Assembly: GCA_003644385.1 (NCBI GenBank)
Contig: QNCD01000003.1
Location: forward strand, 1 to 52,322
Source of the DNA: Candidatus Omnitrophota bacterium
GTDB taxonomy: Bacteria; Omnitrophota; Gorgyraeia; Gygaellales; Profunditerraquicolaceae
Direction: 5' to 3'
DNA: 52,322 nt
Shown here: in pieces, positions 34,366 through 44,591 of the stretch
How positions within the stretch are numbered: the stretch's first letter is position 1
Layout: each line of letters opens with the position of its first letter
Program-made: the position numbers and the translations under genes
The notes under the pieces: generated by a model
The model's database searches: none
Seen by the model: the letters and a program-made list of their open reading frames with translations, nothing else
What the model was told of the DNA's origin: nothing

Positions 34366-35475
34366 TTAGTAGGAAGTTTCTATTTTTAAATAATGCTCCA
34401 GGATCCTTAATCTTTCCTTTATCGAACAAGCTTCATTTGTTCTCTGGTGGGATAGCCTTTCGAATTCGGTAAGGTCAAAATCAGCCTTGTTAATGTCTGA
34501 CTGGGCAAGCTCCCAATTATCGTTAACTAATTTTTTAAAAGCCAAAAGCTTTTGGCGGGTAACAAAACTTAATTTGCCCTGCGATATCGCCGACCTGAAT
34601 ATCAGGTAATATATTATAATCATTGCCGGTTCTGACAAAAGGCTATCCTGCTCGGTAAAGACTTGACACATATTATCAAGAATAACCCCCGCCCTATTTC
34701 CGTGAGTATTTGCGCTTATGTCCGGTAATTCTAAGAATCTATAAAACCGTTTATATATGATTCGCTTAAATTAATTATCTTATTGAATTTTGAAATACAA
34801 TGTTCCAAAAAAAGGAGCTTGGCCGCAACCGCCTTATGTTGATTTTTATTATCACTAAAGAGGACGTAATTCTTAAAAAAAGGATGTGAAGCGACTTGCC
34901 GAATTATTTTGATTACCGGGCTGTCCAGATTATAAATTCTGGCGGCATTTTCTAAAGAACCTGCTTCATATAATCTTAAAAACATTTCGTCAATCAGATA
35001 AATATCGTCCGTTTCTATGCACATTATCGGCAAGACATACGCATCAAAAGCGGATTTTAAATCCGGATAGTGCTTTTCTAAATTGAAATAATTCATGCCT
35101 CCTGCCGCAACTTGCGGATTTTTAAAATAGACAAAATTTTCATTTAGAGAAAACTTGCAGTCGATAAAAGACCAAATGCTCTGTAATCTTTGCTGGCCGT
35201 CAATAACAGAATAGGCAACTTCTTTATCCATCGGGGATTTTATTGTCTCAGACAGCTCGTGTAAGTATATTTTAGGGATATCGTAACCGTTTAAGATCGA
35301 ATCTATTAAAAGCTGCTTTTTCTCCTAAATTCCACACCCCTCCCTTTTTATGATAAAGCACATTGCTATCGATTAAATTTCTTTCTGCGCTGATACGCAA
35401 AACAGTGCTGTCATGCATAGGATAAATATTTATATTCGGCACGCCGTCTCCCTTCTTGTCCGATTTAGTTTTCAT
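34366..35475 (-). pseudogene. DUF262 (GmrSD/ParB-like) gene broken by frameshifts
   Basis: Three frames, 35475-35272, 35231-34731 and 34671-34366, together read as one DUF262 protein of about 365 residues. Fragment one ends in GGVWNLGEK; the next frame continues LLIDSILNGYDIPKIYLHELSE and runs into the DUF262 catalytic-type signature VIDGQQRLQSIW. One surplus base in the A5 run near 35323 explains the first break; a second shift lies near 34740, where the third frame is open upstream of its ATG. DUF262 proteins are DGQQR nucleotide-dependent endonucleases of defence systems; this copy looks inactive unless the indels are assembly errors. No partner defence gene adjoins it. Confidence 0.85.
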
Positions 35476-35578
35476 TCTACAACTAGAGGCAGCATTGTCA
35501 ATAGCTAATTACCTGCTTATTTTAAGTTTATGCGACCTGATTGAAATCATAAACAACCTGTAATATAATCAATAAATG

Positions 35579-36685
35579 TTAATTGTTTTGACCAATAAGA
35601 GAATTCGCGAATTTAATACGCTCGCTTATCGGGGGATGGTCAAAGAAAAAAAACTTAATCAGCGGGTGGGGAGTTCTATCGGCCAGATTTTGTAAGGCGA
35701 GTTTATCCATCATGGAAATAAAAGCTTCTTTTTTCCCGGTTACTTTAAGAGCTAGATAATCTGCGCTTCTTTCCAGGTAACGACTGATATAATTTTCAAA
35801 AGGCTGTATAATTATCGCAAAAAGTGTAAAATAAATCAAAATAACCGGCAAAGCGGCAATATCAGAAAGAGAAGACAAATCAAATAATTTTAAAACAAAC
35901 GGGCTGGTTTTAAATATAAGATAAAAAATTATAAGCGTTGCTTGAGAATCTATAAAAGTAAGTTTAAAGAGATGTTTTAATTTATGGTGGGCAAACTCAT
36001 GGGCAACGATTACCTCAATTTCATCGTTTGTATATTTATCCTTTAAAGTATCTGCTAAAATTACGCGCTTGCTACTGCCCATTCCGACATAAGCAGCATT
36101 GGCTTTTACGGTTTTTTTACTAAAATCTATTTCAAAACAATCCAAAAGCTTGATGCCCATTTTTTGGGCTAAAGTCAATAGACGGCTTCTTAAATTCTCA
36201 TCTTGAAGTTTGCGGTATTTAAAAAATATAGGTATGATAACCGTCGGCAGGAGCTTGCCCAATATTAAACTTAAAATTATCCAGAATAAAGAGGCAATTA
36301 ACCACCAAATGCTGGAGTAATATTTTAGAATTTGATAAAACGCGCTTACCAGCATTAGCGCAATCAAATAAGAAATAATTGCTGCTTCCAATTGCTCAAA
36401 AAGCCAATTTTTGAAATTTTGATTGGATAGGCGGAATTTATGTTCAAGAATAAAAGAATGATAAAAATTCAAAGGAAAGTTCAAGAAATAAAAACCCAAA
36501 GATACTGCCAGAATATAGGCAGGAAGCAAAAAGTACTCTCTTTTTAAGAACATCGAGAGCTGTTCTGCGAGTGTTTTCGATAAACCAGAAACCAAAAATA
36601 CGAGAAGGATGAGAAGCAGGTAAACGGTTTCTAAAATTGCCAAAAGATATTTCCTATAAGAGTAGCGCTTAGTGTCTTCCGACAT
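35579..36685 (-). CDS. M48-family membrane metallopeptidase (Ste24-like)
   Basis: 368 residues with about 6-7 membrane segments. Zinc motif HEFAHHKLKH (HExxH) near residue 228, and the third ligand in the conserved ERSADYLALKVTGKKEAF region; the C-terminal HPLIKFFFFDHPPISERI is the Ste24/HtpX hallmark. Likely a CAAX-protease-type intramembrane peptidase for membrane protein quality control. It stands alone, 21 bases upstream of nothing cotranslated. Confidence 0.94.
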   Translation of the reverse strand: MSEDTKRYSYRKYLLAILETVYLLLILLVFLVSGLSKTLAEQLSMFLKREYFLLPAYILAVSLGFYFLNFPLNFYHSFILEHKFRLSNQNFKNWLFEQLEAAIISYLIALMLVSAFYQILKYYSSIWWLIASLFWIILSLILGKLLPTVIIPIFFKYRKLQDENLRSRLLTLAQKMGIKLLDCFEIDFSKKTVKANAAYVGMGSSKRVILADTLKDKYTNDEIEVIVAHEFAHHKLKHLFKLTFIDSQATLIIFYLIFKTSPFVLKLFDLSSLSDIAALPVILIYFTLFAIIIQPFENYISRYLERSADYLALKVTGKKEAFISMMDKLALQNLADRTPHPLIKFFFFDHPPISERIKFANSLIGQNN

Positions 36686-36706
36686 ATCTTTTAAAGATAC
36701 CTCTAT

Positions 36707-38101
36707 TTAGTCCAATAGAACTTCCTCATTTTTATTCGGAATATAAACATTAATTCCCTGTAACGAAAGGTTGTCAAATAAAGACTGTGTTTGTTCTTCG
36801 TCTCCATGCACGAGAAATACCCGTTTTAAAGGAAGGCATTCTGAAACAAATTCAAGAAGCACCTGCTTATCCGCATGTCCGGAAAAAAAGTTTATTACAG
36901 CCACCTCGGCATTAAGCTCGTATTCTACCCCGAATATGCGCACAACCGGCTCTTTATCCACTATTTTTTTACCCAAAGTATCACACGCCATATAACCCAC
37001 CACCAAAACCGTATTCCTTGAATCTTCTATATTATTCTTGAGATGATGAAGAATTCTTCCAGACTCGCACATGCCTGATCCGGCAATAATAATCATCGGC
37101 CTCTTATCGTTATTCAAGGCTTTGGATTCCTGCTGCTGGCGGATAAACCTGAGGTTCAGGAAACCGAAAGGATCATTACCAGACTGTATTGCACTGCGGG
37201 TTTCTTCATCCAGATATTTATAATGAAATTTAAAGAGTTCGGTGATATCAGTTGCAAGAGGACTATCAACATATATGGGAATAGGGGGGATAGCTTTATC
37301 TTTTAAAAGTTCATTCAAAAAATAGATTACTTCCTGGCTACGCTCCAGCGTAAAAGAGGGTATAATTACTTTACCTTTGCGCTGAATAGTACGATTAATC
37401 ATATCTTTCAATTTATTCTTTGCTTCCTCTATCGGAGTGTGCATTCTCGCTCCGTAAGTGCTCTCTAAAATAAGATAATCCAAGCCTGAGGGTGGATGAG
37501 GATTATCTAATAAAGGCGGGTTTTTACGCCCTAAATCAACTGCATAACCTATTCGCCTTGCGCCTGTTTTATCCTTTATCTCCAATACGATAATCGCCGA
37601 GCCTAATATGTGACCGGCATTATAGAGGGTGAGAAAAATATCCCTGGCTACACAGAATCTCTGCCCGTAGGAAATACTGCGGAATCTTTTTGTGCTGCGG
37701 GAGGCTTCTTTCTTTGTGTAAAGAGGCCTTCTTAAGGGCAGCTGCATTCTCCTATTAATCTTATTAAGATACCTTATATCTTCTTCCTGGATCTTGCCTG
37801 AGTCCTCTAACATAAGCCTGGCTATATCTTTGGTAGCAGGGGTGGTATAAATTTTACAACGCAAGCCCTTTTTTATCAGCGAAGGAATATTGCCGCAGTG
37901 GTCAATATGGGCATGCGAGAGGACAAGGGCACTTATTTTATGCGGGTTATAGTTTAAAGTAGTGTTTACTCGGTAGAATTCATCGCGCCGTCCATAAAAC
38001 AGGCCGGCGTCAAGGAGCACCTGTGATTTGTCGGTTGAGACCAGGTGGCTGGAGCCGGTGACTGTCCTTACGCCGCCTAAAAATTTTAATTTTATTGGCA
38101 T
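36707..38101 (-). CDS. Beta-CASP metallo-beta-lactamase RNA nuclease
   Basis: 464 residues from ATG 38101, where the family homology begins (MPIKLKFLGGVRTVTGSSHL). The MBL motif LSHAHIDHCGNIPSL, the NAGHILGSA segment, beta-CASP motifs LDYLILESTYGAR, IIAGSGMCESGRILHHL, and the final FSGHADKQVLLEF and VHGDEEQTQSL are all present, giving a complete YSH1/CPSF-like nuclease of the RNA-maturation group. The frame stays open 42 codons upstream, but that overlaps the DUF1846 gene and is arginine-rich without family similarity. Confidence 0.94.
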   Translation of the reverse strand: MPIKLKFLGGVRTVTGSSHLVSTDKSQVLLDAGLFYGRRDEFYRVNTTLNYNPHKISALVLSHAHIDHCGNIPSLIKKGLRCKIYTTPATKDIARLMLEDSGKIQEEDIRYLNKINRRMQLPLRRPLYTKKEASRSTKRFRSISYGQRFCVARDIFLTLYNAGHILGSAIIVLEIKDKTGARRIGYAVDLGRKNPPLLDNPHPPSGLDYLILESTYGARMHTPIEEAKNKLKDMINRTIQRKGKVIIPSFTLERSQEVIYFLNELLKDKAIPPIPIYVDSPLATDITELFKFHYKYLDEETRSAIQSGNDPFGFLNLRFIRQQQESKALNNDKRPMIIIAGSGMCESGRILHHLKNNIEDSRNTVLVVGYMACDTLGKKIVDKEPVVRIFGVEYELNAEVAVINFFSGHADKQVLLEFVSECLPLKRVFLVHGDEEQTQSLFDNLSLQGINVYIPNKNEEVLLD

Positions 38102-38109
38102 ATGATTAT

Positions 38110-39639
38110 TTAAGTTACGAAAAGGTTTGGAGAAGAAAATTTTCCGTCGCTGGTTAAATTTACGCCTAATCTTTTGAGTCCAACTTCGTCTCCTGGGGTG
38201 GGGATGTGGGTTATATGGACTTCGCAACCGTTGAGTTCCACAAGTTTATTCATTGCCAGTTCTGCAGTATGGTTGGTGGTTGCGCTTATGGAAAGCGCTA
38301 TTAACGCCTCTTCTAAATCCAGGCTTTCTGATTCGGCGTTTAAAATACCCTCTTTGAGCCTAGCTATCTGGTTTATTACGTGAGGCGAAAGCAAAAGAAT
38401 GCCGTCCGGAATATTAGCCAGTACCTTTATAGCATTTAGGACAAGGCTGGAAGCAGCATGCATTAATTTTGAATTCTTTCCGGCGATAATCTGCCCGCTT
38501 CCTAACTGGATAGCCGCGCCGCAATATATTCCCATATTTCCCTTTCCTTTTGCCTCTGCCTCTTCAGCAGCCTTTCTAGCCGGACCTACTACTACTCTGT
38601 CTGTAACCTTAACGCCTAATTCCCCCATTAAAAGTGCTACCCTCTCCACAGTCTCTTTTTTCTCTATTCCCGAGACGTATTCGGCGTTATATCTGAAATA
38701 CCTCCTGATTAATTCCTGTTTCGCCGCTTCCTGCACCATTTTATCGTCTATAATACCGAACCCGGCGCGGTTGACCCCCATATCTGTAGGTGAATTATAA
38801 GTTGGTAAATTATTGGTTTGTTTGTTAAAAATCCTGCTTAAAATTAATTTTAATATCGGAAAGCTTTCTACATCTCGGTTATAATTTATTGCTGTTTTAC
38901 TATACTTATTAAGGTGAAACGGGTCCACCAGATTAAAATCCTGGATATCAGCGGTGGCGGCTTCGTAAGCTACGTTTACCGGATGTTTCAAAGGTATATT
39001 CCAGATGGGAAAAGTTTCAAATTTGGCATAACCTGCGTTTATTCCCTTTTTATGCTCGTGGTAAAGTTGCGAAAAGCAGGTAGCCAGTTTTCCACTTCCG
39101 GGGCCGGGGCCGGTAACTATAACTATAGGCTTCTTAGTTTCTATATATTCGTTTTTACCAAAGCCTTTTTCGCTGACAATCAAATCTACATTAGCGGGGT
39201 ATCCTTCTATCGGATAATGCAAATGCACCTTTACTCCGCGGCGCTCTAATTTATTTTTAAAAATTATTGCCGAGGATTGACCTGCGAAACGCGTAATCAC
39301 TACTGCTAATATATCCAGGCCCCACTTCCTTAAATCATCGATTAACTTAAGGGTCGCAGCGTCATAGGTAATCCCAAAATCGCCCCTCACCCTTCCTTTC
39401 TCGATATCCCCGGAATAAATACACAATACAATATCGATCTTGTCTTTTAACAGCTGTAGCAGCCTTATTTTAACGTTGGGATCGTATCCGGGAAGGACTC
39501 TTGCGGCGTGGAAATCGAAACAAAGCTTTCCCCCGAATTCTAGATAAAGCTTGTTGCCGAATTTTTTAACCCTGTCCAGAATTGCAGCGGTCTGCTCTTT
39601 TAGGTATTTTTCATTATCAAATCCGCTCTTTTTATTCAT
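38110..39639 (-). CDS. DUF1846 family protein
   Basis: 509 residues, full length for the family. The N-terminal half has a P-loop-like VIVTGPGPGSGKLATCFSQ and HHLHYPIEGYPANVDLIVSEKGFGKNEYIET; the C-terminal half has a long helical region ending ITHIPTPGDEVGLKRLGVNLT. Conserved proteins of unknown function, possibly ATP-binding. Ends 8 bases before the beta-CASP nuclease start. Confidence 0.93.
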   Translation of the reverse strand: MNKKSGFDNEKYLKEQTAAILDRVKKFGNKLYLEFGGKLCFDFHAARVLPGYDPNVKIRLLQLLKDKIDIVLCIYSGDIEKGRVRGDFGITYDAATLKLIDDLRKWGLDILAVVITRFAGQSSAIIFKNKLERRGVKVHLHYPIEGYPANVDLIVSEKGFGKNEYIETKKPIVIVTGPGPGSGKLATCFSQLYHEHKKGINAGYAKFETFPIWNIPLKHPVNVAYEAATADIQDFNLVDPFHLNKYSKTAINYNRDVESFPILKLILSRIFNKQTNNLPTYNSPTDMGVNRAGFGIIDDKMVQEAAKQELIRRYFRYNAEYVSGIEKKETVERVALLMGELGVKVTDRVVVGPARKAAEEAEAKGKGNMGIYCGAAIQLGSGQIIAGKNSKLMHAASSLVLNAIKVLANIPDGILLLSPHVINQIARLKEGILNAESESLDLEEALIALSISATTNHTAELAMNKLVELNGCEVHITHIPTPGDEVGLKRLGVNLTSDGKFSSPNLFVT

Positions 39640-39772
39640 CGTGAAATTAAAATTTTATGGAAGTTATTATAGTATATAGCAGGTGATTTGTAAATTAAAT
39701 TCGCTTTCAACCCAATTAATGGAAAAAACGAAATTAGGCAGCTAAACTTTTGAAAAATTATAAAATAAAACA

Positions 39773-39795
39773 GGCGTCTTTTTAAAAAGGACGCC
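39773..39795 (-). terminator. Terminator downstream of gdhA
   Basis: GGCGTC (39773-39778) and GACGCC (39790-39795) flank an A/T-paired core with one bulged base; the minus strand continues into TGTTTTATTTTATAATTTTT. It lies 37 bases after the gdhA stop. Confidence 0.75.
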
Positions 39796-39831
39796 AGTTT
39801 TATACAGATTTAGTTATAATTTTATTAAATA

Positions 39832-41184
<1,353 letters not shown>

Positions 41185-41229
41185 TTATTATTTAAGCAAA
41201 CATTGGATGTTTTATAGGCAATATACCAT

Positions 41230-41270
41230 AAAAAAAGACGGCCGCCAATATGAAATTAGCAGACGTCTTT
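41230..41270 (-). promoter_or_regulatory. Terminator-like hairpin in the gdhA leader (candidate attenuator)
   Basis: Within the mRNA leader between the promoter and the gdhA start, AAAGACG pairs with CGUCUUU (complements 41264-41270 and 41234-41240) and is followed by a U7 tract (41230-41236). A terminator placed inside a leader suggests transcription attenuation; the sensor, ligand or protein, is not apparent. Confidence 0.6.
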
Positions 41271-41293
41271 GTCTTATTAAATCTATCAAAGAA

Positions 41294-41321
41294 AGTATAA
41301 CATAGAATACTGCCTTGTCAA
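41294..41321 (-). promoter_or_regulatory. gdhA promoter
   Basis: Minus-strand TTGACA (41316-41321), 16-bp spacer, TATACT (41294-41299). The leader is about 120 bases long. Confidence 0.75.
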
Positions 41322-41414
41322 GCAAAAAGGTAACCCTTTCTGAAAATAAAGAATATATGCTTTAGTTAAAAATTCCTGTTAGATTTTAGCTGATTTTACG
41401 TCTATTATAAGTAA

Positions 41415-41617
41415 GGGCGCAAATTACGTACGAAACGTTAGCAATCGTAAATTGCGCGCCCGAACTTATCCCGGGCTTCAATCTATTGATAGAAAGAAGC
41501 GAGGGATCTCCTTCGCCATTTATAAATAAAATAGAGCGGCTCGGGAGTAATTCCAAAACGCCGATAAACAGCTAAATGCCGTACGCTGTAACTTACGTAG
41601 TGCCCAGCACAACGTAA
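41415..41617 (+). promoter_or_regulatory. Structured 5' region of the comM-like gene
   Basis: Two stem-loops precede the gene. The first (41415-41461) pairs GGGCGC with GCGCCC and TTACG with CGTAA around a 17-base loop. The second (41593-41617) pairs TTACGT with ACGTAA and GTGC with GCAC around a CCA loop with one A-A mismatch, 15 bases before AAGGAGG. Between them is sequence with CCCGGG-type partial palindromes. They could be regulatory RNA folds or an old inserted palindromic element; no clear promoter was found. Confidence 0.45.
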
Positions 41618-41642
41618 ATTATCTGCTCATTTAAGGAGGTGC

Positions 41643-43208
41643 GTGATGTTAGCCAAAGTACTCAGTTTCGGTTTATGCGGAATAGAGGCGTATCCTATTG
41701 AAATAGAAGTAGATGTTTCAAACGGCCTACCCACATTATCATTAGTGGGACTTGCTGATACCACTATAAAAGAAAGTAAGCAGCGGGTTAAATCAGCAGT
41801 AAAAAATTCAGGTTTTAAATGGCCGGAAGGAAGAATTACCATAAACCTCGCCCCTTCGGACTTGAAAAAAGAGGGAGCCTGTTACGACCTACCCATTGCC
41901 CTGGGTATATTGGCGGGGAGCGGACAACTAAACAGTGAAAACTTAAATATTTATTATATTTTTGGTCAATTATCTCTAGATGGCTCACTGCAACCAATAA
42001 GAGGGATATTACCTATCAGCATGGAAATCGCAAAATCCCTACATATTCACGAAACTCCTTTATCATTAAAAAAGGAAAACCTTATTGTCCCCCTGCAAAA
42101 TGCTAAAGAGGCAGGGTTAGTGCCAGGGGTCAAAGTTTGGCCGCTAAAAACATTAAGGGAAACAGTAGAGTTTCTCAATAATCGAAGTATGGCTATGCCA
42201 TTAAAATTAAATTTTAAAAATTTGTTTGAGCAGAATTCGCGGTATAGAATAGATTTCTCTGAAGTTAAGGCTCAATTTTTAGCCAAAAGGGCAATTGAGG
42301 TTGCCGTGGCTGGAGGCCACAACATCTTGATGATCGGCCCACCCGGAAGCGGCAAGACTATGCTCGCCAAAAGGATCCCTACAATTATGCCTGATTTAAC
42401 ATTAAATGAAGCGTTAGAATTAACTAAAATACATTCTATTGCGGGGACGCTGCCCAAAAATGAAGGCATAATGGCCACCCGGCCTTTTAGAAGCCCGCAC
42501 CATAGTGCATCTGATGTAGCGTTAGTAGGCGACGGGTCAATCCCTCAGCCAGGAGAAATAAGCCTGGCACACCAGGGTGTTCTATTCTTAGATGAATTGC
42601 CGGAATTCCAGCGCAGTTCTTTAGAAGCTTTAAGGCAACCCCTTGAGGAAGGATTAATACGCGTTTGCCGTATCAAAAAATCATTTGTATTTCCTGCCTC
42701 TTTTATGTTAGCAGCAGCTATGAACCCCTGCAAGTGTGGCCATTTTAACGACCTTAAATCTTCCTGCAGGTGCACGCCAAATGAAATTTACAAATATCGC
42801 GCTAAAATATCCGGTCCTTTATTGGATAGAATAGACATACATCTTGAAGTACCTGCTGTGCGTTATCAAGAACTAACATCCAGAGTGCCTACTGAAAGCT
42901 CTGCTCAAATAAAAGAAAGGGTAAATAAGGCGCGTGAGATTCAAAGAAAAAGGTTAAAAAATGAAGGAATTTTATGCAATGCTCAAATGTCTCATAAGCA
43001 GGTACGCAAATTCTGCGAATTAGGCAAAGAGGAAAATGAGCTTTTGAAGATGGCGATGACAGAACTTAATTTTAGCGCCAGGGCATACGACAAAATACTG
43101 AAAACCTCAAGGACTATCGCTGATTTAGGCGATTCTGAAAATATCTCAACAGAGCATTTGTCAGAGGCGATTCAGTACCGCTCTTTAGATAGAGATTTCT
43201 TCCTTTAA
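41643..43208 (+). CDS. comM: ComM/YifB Mg-chelatase-like AAA+ ATPase
   Basis: 521 residues, full length. The N-terminal ChlI-like domain (SFGLCGIEAYPIEIEVDVSNGLPTLSLVGLAD, VKESKQRVKSA pattern) precedes the AAA+ domain with Walker A GPPGSGKTMLAKRI near 230 and Walker B GVLFLDELPEF near 310, the NPCKCGHF cysteine motif and the C-terminal domain ending RTIADLGDSENISTEHLSEAIQYRSLDRDFFL. Known members are branch-migration helicases that extend integration of incoming DNA during transformation. Strong AAGGAGG 4 bases before the ATG. A decayed second copy lies at 48078. Confidence 0.96.
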   Translation: MMLAKVLSFGLCGIEAYPIEIEVDVSNGLPTLSLVGLADTTIKESKQRVKSAVKNSGFKWPEGRITINLAPSDLKKEGACYDLPIALGILAGSGQLNSENLNIYYIFGQLSLDGSLQPIRGILPISMEIAKSLHIHETPLSLKKENLIVPLQNAKEAGLVPGVKVWPLKTLRETVEFLNNRSMAMPLKLNFKNLFEQNSRYRIDFSEVKAQFLAKRAIEVAVAGGHNILMIGPPGSGKTMLAKRIPTIMPDLTLNEALELTKIHSIAGTLPKNEGIMATRPFRSPHHSASDVALVGDGSIPQPGEISLAHQGVLFLDELPEFQRSSLEALRQPLEEGLIRVCRIKKSFVFPASFMLAAAMNPCKCGHFNDLKSSCRCTPNEIYKYRAKISGPLLDRIDIHLEVPAVRYQELTSRVPTESSAQIKERVNKAREIQRKRLKNEGILCNAQMSHKQVRKFCELGKEENELLKMAMTELNFSARAYDKILKTSRTIADLGDSENISTEHLSEAIQYRSLDRDFFL

Positions 43209-43466
43209 ACCAAGAATGGCTTTGAGTTTTTCTTGGGTTCTTCTATAGGGGTTTTATATTTCTTGCCTCCCAATTATATACTGTGGTTTCAGTAACCCCT
43301 ACTCGCCTGGCAAGCTTTTTCATCGTAATACCTAAATCCATACGTCTTTTCTGATTCTCTCGCCAATCTTATGATGCTTCGGATATCGAGGATTAAACTC
43401 AAAGCGATTAACTTCGATTTCAAGAGTATAAAATAATCTGCCTTTAGAATCATCTCTAAAACTCAT
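43185..43466 (-). pseudogene. XRE-family HTH regulator gene, two frameshifts
   Basis: From ATG 43466 (with GGAAGAG before it) the frame gives an N-terminal part with FNPRYPKHHKIGERIRK, then stops. One base missing in an A4 run restores MDLGITMKKLARRVGVTETTVYNWEARNIKP, a clear HTH, and one surplus C near 43250 restores RTQEKLKAILGLKEE, ending at 43185 inside the 3' end of comM. The gene is thus convergent with comM and overlaps it by 24 bases. A related remnant stands beside the second comM fragment. Confidence 0.8.
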
Positions 43467-43563
43467 TAGACTCTTCCTTTCTAAAAAGAAAGTCCGCATT
43501 TTAAAAATGCGGTCTCTTGCCAAATCTATTTAATATGTTAATCGGCTATTTTTAATTACCTTA

Positions 43564-43872
43564 TTAAAATAACTGAAATAGCTGCTGATAATAGCTAAAT
43601 ACACTCTTCAAAGAATTAACAAAGATCACACCTAATAGATAGCTCAGGATAATAACGACAGAACTTATAATGGCTTTTTGTTTTTTATCAAAACGGGGAT
43701 TGAATCACACTAAGGGTAACATAAACGTGCCGATACACAAAAATGCTATTATCAAGATATGGGTTTTGAAATACCATTTTTCAATTGGCCTTTTATTTAA
43801 GAATTCTCCACAGTGCTTACATTTTATAGCGCCATTTTGTATCTCTTCAGCACAGTAAGGACATTTTTTCAT
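43564..43872 (-). pseudogene. Zinc-ribbon membrane protein gene with a Trp-position TGA
   Basis: 102 codons from ATG 43872. The start is a zinc ribbon, CPYCAEEI and CKHCGEFL, followed by membrane segments [17 protein letters not shown] and IISSVVIILSYLLGV. An in-frame TGA (43705-43707) falls between LPLV and FNPRF, where relatives have tryptophan (LPLVWFNPRF), so TGG to TGA is the simplest change. Other genes here end with TGA, so recoding is unlikely. Function unknown. Confidence 0.7.
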
Positions 43873-43895
43873 ATTGTATACCTATTAAAAACTTT

Positions 43896-44105
43896 CTATA
43901 AATCGAAATCCCTTCTATCACTTATGCGTTTAAGGCAAATGTTTTGCGCTATTTCTCTTCTTAATCTTTTAATGTCTTCATCATTTATATGTTGATCTTT
44001 AATATTGATGTCTGTTAGCTTTGCCTTATATGCAAGCTTACCAATCATATAAAACTTATCGGTAAAATCTTTTTTAAGTCCGCCTCCGCACTTTCTTATT
44101 TCCAT
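43896..44105 (-). CDS. Small protein of unknown function
   Basis: 69 residues, mixed charge, with YMIGKLAYKAK and a C-terminal helix DEDIKRLRREIAQNICLKRISDR. I recognise no family. It lies between the antiporter operon and the zinc-ribbon remnant on the same strand and may itself be a fragment. The 136 bases up to 44241 show no clear signal. Confidence 0.4.
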   Translation of the reverse strand: MEIRKCGGGLKKDFTDKFYMIGKLAYKAKLTDINIKDQHINDEDIKRLRREIAQNICLKRISDRRDFDL

Positions 44106-44241
44106 CTCTATATAATATAATACTAACGTTAAAACCCTGCAGATATGCCGGAAGGGATATTCTCACGATTTTTGTTTATTCTTTGTTTAATCCGTTCTAT
44201 ATCTTTTTTAAATTCCATACCATATGAAAGATAACTGTTTT

Positions 44242-44574
44242 CTATTCTTTTGATTTAATGACCTTGTTTACTGCAACAATAGCAATGCTTCCGACCCCTT
44301 CCTGTGTAAAATCAATCTTTTCCTCTGTAAGTAATTTATTAAATTGCGCCAAGAAATCCTTTTGGTCAATTAAGGCTAATATGGTCTTACAGGCAGCTCT
44401 TTTCTCTCCAATCATCTGCCGTAATCCGGCAAATATAGGCACTTCATGCGCTAAATAGTCTCCGAGTCTCTCGCCATCTTGGATAATTGCATCGGAAATT
44501 TCTAATTCTGCTAAAATAGATAATATCGGCTCAAGGTATTCTTCTTTATTAAGCACAATCACCATAAGTTCCAT
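44242..44574 (-). CDS. PII-like signalling protein
   Basis: 110 residues with the ferredoxin-like beta-alpha-beta plan of the PII superfamily: strand MELMVIVLN, helix EEYLEPILSILAEL, strand DAIIQDGERLGDYL, then helix KTILALIDQKDFLAQFNKLLTEEKID and strand VGSIAIVAVNKV. Residues 1-40 match the opening of the PII-like domain in the protein at 45805 closely (LMVI...YL..I.....E..I.DA/VTI....G.G..L). Such proteins (SbtB type) bind nucleotides and gate a transporter encoded next to them; here the antiporter is 17 bases upstream. Confidence 0.7.
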   Translation of the reverse strand: MELMVIVLNKEEYLEPILSILAELEISDAIIQDGERLGDYLAHEVPIFAGLRQMIGEKRAACKTILALIDQKDFLAQFNKLLTEEKIDFTQEGVGSIAIVAVNKVIKSKE

Positions 44575-44591
44575 TGTATCCCTCCAATATT

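Noticed and set aside
38102-38227. 42-residue extension of the beta-CASP frame
   Set aside because: It overlaps the DUF1846 3' end; family homology begins at ATG 38101.
43705-43707. TGA as a tryptophan codon across the genome
   Set aside because: TGA serves as normal stop for marR, the coiled-coil gene and others, so the code is standard.
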